Assembly (NCBI GenBank): GCA_934047225.1
Contig: OW203986.1
Span: forward strand, 20,773,221-20,837,220
Length of the DNA stretch: 64,000 nt
Reading direction: 5' to 3'
Source of the DNA: Ypsolopha sequella
Taxonomy: Eukaryota; Arthropoda; Insecta; Lepidoptera; Ypsolophidae
The translations under genes were made by a program, and so were the position numbers. Shown piece after piece: positions 55,441-64,000 of the stretch; position 1 is the first letter of the stretch; each line of letters starts with the position of its first letter. A model generated the notes under the pieces. It was not told where the DNA came from and did no database searches. It saw only the letters and a program-made list of their open reading frames with translations.

Positions 55441-56847
55441 TCTGACAGTGACGGACGATCACAGCCAGCGCGAAACTGAACTTATTGCCCACTATTTTTC
55501 AACGTCATCCTATACACACTTAATACGGATCCTTCCCTCGTTTAACTTACTTGTGCTAGTCTCTTCATTAAAGCTCTTCTGTTTGTTTGCGGTAAACACT
55601 TGTCTCTGCAATGAGTTTTCTGCTTTCTAAAAGCGTTCTCTGGACTTTTTTGTTTATTATGTCAGAAAAAGTTAACAGAATGAATGTTGTCCTTCGGGAA
55701 TATATTATTCAACATAGTTCAACATAAATTGTACACACATATTGTTAGTCACTAATAATTTTAAATAAGTACCGTTTTGGCTTCGATTGTACCTGTTCCG
55801 CAAATAGTTATTTCATGTTTTATTGAATCAAAATTAATGTTCTGTCAGTCAATACATATCTATCAAATTAAACTCTGCTTACGTGTTAAATCTAGCTCTA
55901 AAATTTGTGCACGCCTCTCTTAGTGTTTTTTGTATACAAAAAGCCAGCTGAATGTGTCACTGTTCCCCAGAAAATAATGAGAAAATAAATCTTTTGGAAA
56001 TCCTAACTTATCTAATTAAGGGCCTCTTTCAGAAAAAAAAAACAATTTTCCAGTACCTTACCTCATTAAAACAACCACCGTTATACTATATTTGACATTA
56101 TAGTAGGAAAAAAACGAAGGCGCGTTGTTTGTGTCTTTGTAAACAATCTACCATTTCATACAACTGACAAGATTAGTGCCCACAATCATTTCAGCTAGGA
56201 GATCAAACCACGAACGTAATTTTGAGTCAACATCAATCAGATAAACTCGTTGAACTCCTACTGTAATAGTCACATGAACCTCGTTAGATATCCGGCAGTG
56301 ATACGCATAAATTGAACCCCAAAAGCCTTTGCCTGCGAAACCAGTAATTAAACAGTAAATTACCACTAAGTGCGGACCGGGCCTGAAGGTCGTATTGGTA
56401 CTATCAACCAAGAATACAAATGAACCTGATCAAAAATTTATTTCCTCTGGTCCCGACTTGAAAATATATGTAAGAATAGGTATCTTTGCCAAATTTCGTT
56501 ACTCACAATTCATCTCAGTCAAGCCTGGCAATTTTCAAATTACTTTCTTTGCTTTTTTTTCTTGGTTCCGTCAAAAAACAGAAACCCTTTTAAAGAAAAC
56601 CCCTAAGTCTGTCACTCCGTCTCCAATATTGAGTTATATCTTCTTATAGCTAGGCCAGGGATGGGAAAGTCGAAACACACCGACGACGCACAGTGGAGCG
56701 TCGCTATACAAGAATTTCGACATTCACAGATGGCATCGACCTTTGAAAATTATCAAAAATGTATATTTTCTTTGAGTAGATACTTAAGACTTTCAAATTA
56801 TGATTTTGATTTGCTTAGGAATTAGGTCACTGTGTGATAAAAACTGC
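55441..56847. other. No gene recognised
   Basis: Frames at 55448-55630, 56148-56411 (-) and 56395-56649 have no domain. GACGACGCACAGTGGAGCGT near 56681 may be a MITE scrap. Confidence 0.35.
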
Positions 56848-57020
56848 AACAGTGGTAGCGATTCGGTGAAGTACATCTTAACTTATTTGACAGGACTAAA
56901 CTTAATTTAAGCGTTCTGTCCTTGTCTTTTCGATAAAGAAAGAAAAAGACAGGACGCTTAAAATAAGGTTAGTCCTGTCAAATAAGTTAAGACGTGTTAT
57001 GCCGAATCGATACCATTGTT
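56848..57020. mobile_element. Hairpin MITE, about 173 bp
   Basis: Arms of about 75 bp: AACAGTGGTAGCGATTCGG, CTTAACTTATTTGACAGGAC, TTTAAGCGTTCTGTCC at the left, with complements ending CCGAATCGATACCATTGTT at the right. Almost no loop. Confidence 0.75.
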
Positions 57021-57748
57021 AAATTTTGTAAGCCATCGTAAACTAACGTTTTACTTGAAAAGTGTTGTTTGTAGCGCTTTCACTGCTTTCTAAAAACATT
57101 TTTGGGGTATGTAATCAGTAAATCAAGATATGCTTGCACTTAAGTAACAGTTTTGTATAAACGCGCTCTTTTGTAAAAGCAGATTGTAAAAAGTCAAAAA
57201 ATATTTTTGCTAAATAAGTCTTTTATTTCAAACCCCAAGAAACAACAAGTTAATTTTACATCGTTCAAAGTGTCTCAAATATTTGCAACGTACAGTATAA
57301 GACCGTATCTTTCCGTCTTCGAAAGATATTCAACTCAAAAACTAGCTAATAGCAATTATACACAGCTCCAAAAAGAACAAGGTGCTTGCTTAAAAATATA
57401 AATATAACTTACATACAAAGTATAGGTACAACCCTATATTTTACACTGTAAAATGTTTATGGCTCTTTGATGACACAAACCCGACGTGTCATTAAAGAAC
57501 CTAAGCAGGTGGGGCTGTCAAACCTCTTGTATGGCGATGTTCTACTGTGCGACGACGCCGCCGCCGCCGCGAAACTGCGATAAATTTTGTTTCAATGTAT
57601 GAAAATATATTGCGTATGTCTCAATATATGAAAACATATCGTGCATGCATCCCGCTCTCTATCTATTTACGCTACACTTTTTCGTTTCACGGCGTAGGTG
57701 TTCAAAAGGCGTAAGTATGTATATAGGTATAATATGTCATTATAGGTA
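57021..57748. other. No gene; (CCG)n run at 57546-57570
   Basis: GACGACGCCGCCGCCGCCGC in AT-rich surroundings, followed by ATGAAAATATATTGCG and ATGAAAACATATCGTG, an imperfect direct repeat. Confidence 0.4.
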
Positions 57749-57923
57749 CAATAAAGCCGATTCTGAAGGCTTTAATTTTAGTTTTAGTGCTGTCAAAACT
57801 AAATTTTCTTCATTGCAAAACAGTTCATAAGTGTTACGAATAGAAGCTAAAGTACTTTGGAAAAATATAAGTTTTCACAGTACTAAAACTAAAATTAAAG
57901 CCTTCAGAATTGGCTTTAATATT
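57749..57923. mobile_element. Hairpin MITE, about 175 bp
   Basis: Arms of about 50 bp with three or so mismatches: AATAAAGCCGATTCTGAAGG then CTTTAATTTTAGTTTTAGTG; complement ends CCTTCAGAATTGGCTTTAAT. The frame at 57831-58226 runs out of the right arm and is not recognised as a protein. Confidence 0.7.
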
Positions 57924-58639
57924 GATTTAAAATATGATTTTGCTGATATCAAGGCTTATAGCATATCAAGGATATTTAACGCTATTTTTTGTTTACTTTG
58001 GTTACCATCGCAGGCCTTGACCAACTGGTTTCTTCAGAATTACAGTAGGATTTCGGGAAAAATACGTTTTTTAATAGATGACGTTATATTTAAAAAAATC
58101 ATCTCGGTTCAACTATCGAAATTTAGACCAATTTTCAAGCACAACACATCTGCATTGTCGGAACCCGTTTATTGTGTACAACGTGCGCTTCACAGGCGTC
58201 TTTTCAACTTAATAAACCAAAATTAATAAACCAAGGTACGAGAATTAAATTAAATTTACTGGTATTAATAAAATGAAAACTCCAAATTTCATAATATTTT
58301 TTGTTACTAGGCTCTTTTACACTGAAATGAACGGAACAACTGATATTGTACGATTCAAAACAGCATTGATTTTTTAGGACTCGCAAATGCGCTGACGTGC
58401 GTAAATGCGCGTGTTTTCAGCAGCCCTGGTGACAATGACAGACGAGGGACATCCGACAGACGAAACGTATTTTATACGACGATTTGTCATCTATCCTCTT
58501 GTCGACGCCCTCTTTTTTGCACCTTTTTGTTTAGGGGAATGTGAGCGGCATTCTGCATATACCCACTTATGAGAGAGGTTGGACGACAGGCAATGTGAAA
58601 AGGGCTTTACCAGCAGAAAGGTTTCTCAAATAATAATAT
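57924..58639. other. No gene recognised
   Basis: The right part of the 57831-58226 frame (LLWLPSQALTNWFLQNYSRI) is unfamiliar. The rest is non-coding. Confidence 0.35.
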
Positions 58640-58960
58640 TTTACACATATTCTCACGACATATATCCCCGAGAGGATGACAGAGGTGGTTCAGAGTATAT
58701 ACTGTCACTAGAATAGTCAATTCGTTGACGATTTTGGGAGTGAGCCTGATCGCCTTGCTTCGGGTACAAATACACGCTTTTTAGGCCTTGCCGGGTTACA
58801 TCACAGTGTTTTCCTTCACCGTCAAGAAGTGGTGGGGATACAAATACTAAATTGCGAAAAATTTATTGGTGCAAGCCCGACCGGCAGGATTTGAACTTGG
58901 GTCTCAATATAGAAAATTCGGCGTCCTACTGACTGAGCTATTGCTACTTTTTTTTAAATA
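58640..58960 (-). repeat. tRNA-derived SINE, near-complete copy
   Basis: Minus strand: box A TAGCTCAGTCAGTAGGAC, box B AGTTCAAATCCTGCC, then GGTCGGGCTTGCACCAATAA as in the 41.8-kb copy. The body contains CGGCAAGGCCTAAAAAGCG and the tail TCTGTCATCCTCTCGGGGAT, ATGTCGTGAGA. With both pol III boxes present, this is the clearest SINE head in the window. Confidence 0.75.
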
Positions 58961-59744
58961 TACTGTTAAACTTATCTGACGCCAAATTCCATTTTCTACA
59001 TGCATCACTAGGTACAATTATTTGGTTAATAGATATTTATTATTCCATACGTTTCAGTAAGTTGTTTGATATTTCATCAAAAATAATTGGAGTATATCTG
59101 AGCTAATTCAAGTTCTTCACCCAAGGACAAAGGAAAGTTGTAACTTAGTCTGAAGGTCAAGCTTTCGAAGAACAATAGTCAAAAACCCATATGAAAGCTA
59201 ATTCATTTATTATTAATACTCTAACGAGAAACATAAAATTAACAGACAAAATAAAGTTCGCATTTATTTACATTCGCTAATTCACTGTTAGCGAAAGAAC
59301 TTTAAACGTGGTATGTATGAGTATAAAGTTTCTAAAACCATAATAAAACTTTTTTTTTGTTTCAGGTCAGTAGTAAAAAAGCGTGTAACGCCATCAGTAC
59401 ATATGTATCTATTCTATGGTATGTATTGACCAGAGGATATGGAACTCAATTTTGTATGGGTTTTGTATCGTTAAACGTTACCATTTCAGGGTGGCCAAAA
59501 TTTCCTTTCAAACTAACAAAACTAGTGTTTTGTTTTTTGGAAATTTCAATTATGATAATTTTGTTAGAATATCATATTATTAATCATGCATAGAAACAAA
59601 GTTTAACGCTATTTACTAACTGAACCCGGTTTGGTAGTAGTAACTTTAGTAGTTAATGTTGCTCTAGTACTGATTTCTAGAAGTTGGTAATACGTGGGTA
59701 GAATTACCTAATGGAACTTTACGTGGCGTATTTGTCTATTCCTG
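58961..59744. other. No gene recognised
   Basis: The frame at 59357-59593 has no domain. Confidence 0.4.
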
Positions 59745-60210
59745 TAACTTGCTCGGGCGCCTTATGAGATATCAAGTTGAAAATAATACTTCTTACAGAA
59801 TTCAATGGCCCAATGGTGCTGTAAGAAAATCAAGCTACGAGTACTAACTCCACGCGAAAAAAAAATTGGCACTCTACGTAATAAATTTCATACAAATTTT
59901 TGACACTCGCAAAGGAATTAAAACCTGTAAATGCGCTTCCAGTTGACTTAGAAACTTGAAATATCATTTACAGGTAGGTCTTATACCACAAACATAGGAA
60001 AAAATCTGAAAATTATAAATATTTAATTATTTAGGAAGTTATAACGGCCCAACTTAATTAGACCCTTTGGATACGTAGAGTTCAATTAAGTTGGTCCATA
60101 ATAAGTGCATGTGGAATTATTATTAACATAATGTTTTTTGGGTTCCGTACCCTATTGTGGTACGGAAACCTTTGTGCGCGAGTTCAATTCGTATTTGGCC
60201 GGCTTTTCAA
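59745..60210 (+). repeat. GGGTTCCGT-class repeat, copy C
   Basis: CTCGGGCGCCTTATGAGATA, TCAAGTTGAAA, TTTACAGGTAGG, AGGAAAAAATCTGAAAATTA, AGGAAGTTATAA and GGGTTCCGTACCCTATTGTG follow the order of copy B without the insertions found there. Ends near TTTGGCCGGC. Confidence 0.65.
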
Positions 60211-60663
60211 GCCATGCCGTGATGTCTTCAAAATTTCAAGTTTATTAAATTTTCAAAAGAAATTTTGTATTGACTGTATAATTTCTACTGTCGGCCGAGT
60301 TGATTACAAAAAAAAATCGTATGGTGGTAACACGGCCTTTCGGACGAGTTTCCTTTGGTCAAGATGACCACCGAGTCGAGCGTACTACTAAGAGAACCAC
60401 GTGTGGACGTTCAACGCAAATATTTGGCTTATTTGGATCCTTTGAAGCATGACTAAAACCGACAAATGAACTGAAACGATTGGCAAATACAGATACAGCA
60501 AATAGTGAAAACGAATAAACGAATAGCCTCTAAACACATGGATGTGTTTAGGCAAATATATAGCGAATACTCGAAGACACTGTTGTACGCTACTTTGTTA
60601 TTGTTCTGCTTGTGTAGGACTTAGCTTAAGCTGTCGGTAAAAAACGATAAATCACTCTTTTTT
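60211..60663. other. No gene recognised
   Basis: GTGTTTAG and CTAAACAC words flank ACATGGATGTGT near 60530-60552. Otherwise featureless. Confidence 0.4.
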
Positions 60664-60893
60664 GAGGTGAAATTATTCGTAAATGTAAATAATTATTGTT
60701 AACGAAGTTTGGTGAAATTCGTAAAATGAAATTTCGACTCCCCATAGTGATTCACTCGGGACTGGAACTGAATTTCTATGGGAAGCCGAAATTTCATTTT
60801 ACGAATTTCACCAAAATTGTTACTGATCCAAGATACTGATCACTTATCAAGCCTCCAGTATGAATTTGGACGATGATCAAAAAGTCACCTTGT
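60664..60893. mobile_element. Element related to the 15.5-kb MITE, with inner hairpin
   Basis: The right end (ACTGATCACTTATCAAGCCT, CCAGTATGAATTTGGACG, GTCACCTTGTATA) matches the 15485-15755 right end. Inside, TTGGTGAAATTCGTAAAATG and AAATTTCG with their complement form a 115-bp hairpin (60706-60820). Confidence 0.6.
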
Positions 60894-61735
60894 ATATATA
60901 TATAAATAAAAATGAAAAATGATATTAATTATAAAAATACAAGCTTATTTTGAACTCTGTTATTGAGATTTTACGGGTAGACTGAATTTTGAGCTGAAAT
61001 TATGAATCAACACTGGTTCGTGGATAACTGGAAAAAAAACTAGGATGCCGGAAAGATTGTTGATGTTAGAAAAAAGAAACGTAAATTTAACTCATATTTT
61101 TCACTTAAATTGAGAAACAAAACGACGTAAAGACAATATTTTTGGCCAAGTTCGTCACTATTTTTCATAGACTAATTGCGTATCAAAATTTATTAGTATA
61201 TTTTTACATTAAATGACTTACATGCGAAAGTGAGACCGCGTTTTTACCGACAGCACCCTTAACGGGATGAGTCTTTGTCTTAATGGTAAAATAATAAATT
61301 ATTAGTAAAACGAAGTACGTAAAACAACGAGTATAAAGGATCTCTAATGGACTGTATTAAATCTATGTAAAGACGGTTGAGAGATTGTGGAGGCATTATG
61401 CTAATCCGAGATAATCCAGACTCGTCTTTCATCCATATTTATAACAGAAAAATAGAAAAGCTTCTTGTCTGTTGATGTCATCGTTTGAAATATTTATGCT
61501 GCCCTGCTAAGTGAATTCATAGCTAGGTTTTATAGTATTTTCCTAACAGTACAATTAGAAAAGGTTTAATAAAAAATTCCCAACACTACACTACAATTAG
61601 AAAAAGTAGATATAGAAGTGAAGTAGACACAGATAGGACGTAGAAAGGTGGCCATTTTTCACATCATTTCCCGATTGCGCGATTCTTACATGCATTTTTA
61701 TTAAAAAACAAGAATGCACAACATCGACCAGGACG
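60894..61735. other. No gene recognised
   Basis: AT-rich; ACTACAATTAGAAAA-type words repeat loosely at 61548-61605. Confidence 0.4.
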
Positions 61736-62847
61736 CAATCTCCTTAGGTGCAGCTACTGTACGAAGACAGCTACACATGCACGATTGTATGGACGGGTCT
61801 GTAAGGGTTAGGTGCAACTACTGTACGCGAACAGCTTCACTTGCACGATTTTATTAGACGGGTCTGTAAGGGTTAGGTGCAGCTACTGTACGAGAACAGC
61901 TACACATGCACGATTGTATTAGACGGGTCTGTAAGGGTTAGGTGCAGCTACTGTACGCGAACAGCTACACATGCACGATTGTATTAGACGGGTCTGTAAG
62001 GGTTAGGTGCAGCTACTGCACGAGAACAGCTACACATGCACGATTGTATTAGACGGGTCTGTAAGGGTTAGGTGCAGCTACTGTACGAGAACAGCTACAC
62101 ATGCACGATTTTATTAGACGGGTCTGTAAGGGTTAGGTGCAGCTACTGCACGAGAACAGCTACACATGCACGATTGTATTAGACGGGTCTGTAAGGGTTA
62201 GGTGCAGCTACTGTACGCGAACAGCTACACATGCACGATTGTATTAGACGGGTCTGTAAGGGTTAGGTGCAGCTACTGTACGAGAACAGCTACACATGCA
62301 CGATTGTATTAGACGGGTCTGTAAGGGTTAGGTGCAGCTACTGTACGCGAACAGCTACACATGCACGATTGTATTAGACGGGTCTGTAAGGGTTAGGTGC
62401 AGCTACTGTACGCGAACAGCTACACATGCACGATTGTATTAGACGGGTCTGTAAGGGTTAGGTGCAGCTACTGGACGCGAACAGCTACACATGCACGATT
62501 GTATTAGACGGGTCTGTAAGGGTTAGGTGCAGCTACTGGACGCGAACAGCTACACATGCACGATTGTATTAGACGGGTCTGTAAGGGTTAGGTGCAGCTA
62601 CTGGACGCGAACAGCTACACATGCACGATTGTATTAGACGGGTCTGTAAGGGTTAGGTGCAGCTACTGTACGCGAACAGCTACACATGCACGATTGTATT
62701 AGACGGGTCTGTAAGGGTTAGGTGCAGCTACTGTACGCGAACAGCTACACATGCACGATTGTGTTAGACGGGTCTGTAAGGGTTACGTGCAGCTACTGTA
62801 CGCGAACAGCTACACATGCACGATTGTATTAGACGGGTCTGTAAGGG
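61736..62847 (+). repeat. 65-bp tandem array, 17 units
   Basis: The GTAAGGGTTA junction starts at 61801 and then every 65 bp without slippage to 62841. Unit text: GGTGCAGCTACTGTACGCGA, ACAGCTACACATGCACGATT, GTATTAGACGGGTCTGTAAG, then GGTTA. Units differ mainly at one spot: TACGCGA, TACGAGA, CACGAGA or GGACGCGA; three GGACGCGA units are consecutive (about 62460-62610), a sign of local duplication. The first units are the most divergent. Each unit contains an imperfect dyad (GTGCA...CTGT with ACAG...TGCAC). No open frame crosses it. Confidence 0.95.
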
Positions 62848-62909
62848 ATATGAATTAAATGTTTGTGTTATAACAATAGTTATGCAAATCATAAAATAGA
62901 AAACCTCAA

Positions 62910-63317
62910 GGCGATATGCGAAAAAAATACGGGTGTTTCTTTTCTGTGTATTTCATGAAATCATGTTATCAGTTTCTGGTATATGCATTTTGAATATATA
63001 ATCTAGAGATTTGATTTTGGAAAACATGTTTGGATAAACTTTCCTCGATAGAAATAATTGTTGAAATGAGGTCTTCTAACACAGTTTTTCTCCTCGTTTA
63101 ACGAGTAGCAGCCATGTCCAGAACTCAAATATATTTTATTAGATGGGTTTCAACAATATCTAGATTTTTGATTTTGGAAATTTTGCTAGCTAGTTTAGAT
63201 TTTTTAATAAAAATATAAAACCAACTTTTTTCCCTTTTGCCCTGAATCCGCCCCTCACCCACTGCGCGATTTTTCGCTTGGAGTGACAGTGACAAAAATA
63301 AAAAATCGCATAGCCTC
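62910..63317. mobile_element. TTAA-flanked MITE, family C, copy 2
   Basis: The right TTAA (63318-63321) is intact; the left reads TCAA. The body aligns with 49558-49962, including TACGGGTGTTTCTTTTCTG, CAGTTTTTCTCCTCGTTTAA and GAGTGACAGTGACAAAAATA. It starts only about 60 bp after the 65-bp array. Confidence 0.8.
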
Positions 63318-63321
63318 TTAA

Positions 63322-63448
63322 ACTAAAAACTTTTGATGCAGTGATCTTTGTCTCTGTTATAGGGAATTTAATTTAATTTTTTTTATGTGATACATACTTA
63401 TCTAGTAGATGCTAGTGATTGTTGGCACTTGGTGGAGTTTATAAAACC
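63322..63448. other. Short gap, no gene
   Basis: AT-rich; nothing recognised. Confidence 0.4.
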
Positions 63449-63733
63449 TTGTTTTAAAAAAAAAAACACTTGTACTTATCCACATATTACGTACAACTTT
63501 ATTATGCCCGACCGGTTTCGCTGTAAAGCATTTTCTAGGGCTTTTTACACATCCTAAACTAACAAATAAATCATATAAACTACAATCATGTCTAAAATGA
63601 CGTGCAATAAATTTATAATTATATAATGTAAAAATTTGTAAAAAGCCCTAGAAAATGCTTTACAGCGAAACCGGTCGGGCATAATAAAGTTGTACGTAAT
63701 ATGTGGATAAGTACAAGTGTTTTTTTAAAACAA
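63449..63733. mobile_element. Long inverted repeat with ribozyme-like core
   Basis: Near-perfect arms of about 95 bp: TTGTTTTAAAA, CACTTGTACTTATCCACATA, CAACTTTATTATGCCCGACC, GGTTTCGCTGTAAAGCATTT at the left and the complement at the right, around about 95 bp of AT-rich loop. On the plus strand of the right arm, GCCC (63645), GC..GC, GAAA (63667-63670), CCGGTC and GGGC (63677-63680) follow the hammerhead layout but the CUGANGA core is replaced by CTAGAAAAT. Confidence 0.75.
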
Positions 63734-64000
63734 CATACTTATCTAGGTTGAAAAAAAAATGTAAATTTATTTATATCTTTATGCTTTGTGTAAAGGTACA
63801 TTTGTATTATTATACATACATAAAAACAAATATGAAAAGAGAAGAAGTACATCTGCACTACTTTATCCACTAGTTTGCATATTTTGATTAGGTAATTAGT
63901 ACATGATCTAAGGGTAATTATGATGTTATTCTGATAAAAGGGGTAGGTACGTTAAAATTAGCGCTGTAAGTCACTTTGTTTGTTCAGCAGCTTTGCCGAT
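63734..64000. other. No gene recognised
   Basis: AT-rich end of window. Confidence 0.4.

Noticed and set aside
57831..58226. 131-codon open frame
   Set aside because: Starts inside a hairpin MITE loop, has no domain and AT-biased composition.
61801..62841. Telomeric TTAGG repeats
   Set aside because: Only one TTAGG per 65-bp unit; not a telomere tract.
61736..62847. CRISPR array
   Set aside because: Units are contiguous 65-bp repeats without unique spacers, in insect-type DNA.

Overview
The window reads as gene-poor, repeat-dense DNA of an insect, most likely a moth or butterfly (Lepidoptera). Grounds for this: AT-rich sequence throughout; several decayed non-LTR retrotransposons; a tRNA-derived SINE family; repeats opening with a GGGTTCCGTACC-type motif, as is common in lepidopteran genomes; and a large set of short hairpin or terminal-inverted-repeat (TIR) elements. 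No multi-exon host gene, rRNA or functional tRNA could be supported. The assignment comes from pattern recognition, not a database search.

0-13 kb: a PIF/Harbinger-like MITE (402-801), then a 5'-truncated non-LTR element on the minus strand (about 1205-4700) with a nearly complete ORF2. That ORF is split by a Penelope-like fragment (4191-4620) flanked by a 14-bp duplication and carrying a hammerhead-ribozyme-like motif. A 66-nt near-perfect hairpin (5649-5714), a TTAA-flanked MITE nested in another TIR element (7530-8290), and retrotransposon C-terminal scraps at 8.9 and 12.6 kb follow.

13-30 kb: mariner-like MITEs, a doubled palindrome at 16.0 kb, and a nested stack at 18.95-21.8 kb in which two tandem copies of one repeat have taken up a hairpin element, a frameshifted non-LTR element and a non-LTR tail. 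Two GC-rich foldback elements (22.8 and 29.2 kb), a 354-bp TA-flanked hairpin (24.3 kb) and an array of roughly 245-bp units interrupted by a hAT-like MITE (25.5-27.1 kb) complete this part.

30-49 kb: SINE copies, MITEs, a GC-rich hairpin (37.5 kb), an RTE-type 3' end (39.9 kb), two open frames I do not recognise (34.9 and 42.6 kb; the second is bounded by plausible splice sites), a foldback element whose arms are built from 26-bp tandem repeats (44.8-45.3 kb), and a Crypton-like tyrosine-recombinase remnant inside a TIR element (47.3-48.2 kb).

49-64 kb: two copies of a TTAA-flanked MITE (49.6 and 62.9 kb), a CpG/ACGT-rich cluster with three 10-bp steps (55.4 kb), three compact hairpin elements (56.8, 57.8, 60.7 kb), a minus-strand SINE (58.6-58.96 kb), a 17-unit array of 65-bp repeats (61.74-62.85 kb) and a long inverted repeat with a second ribozyme-like core (63.45-63.73 kb). 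The recurring theme is nested mobile DNA and strong secondary structure, not a gene pathway.
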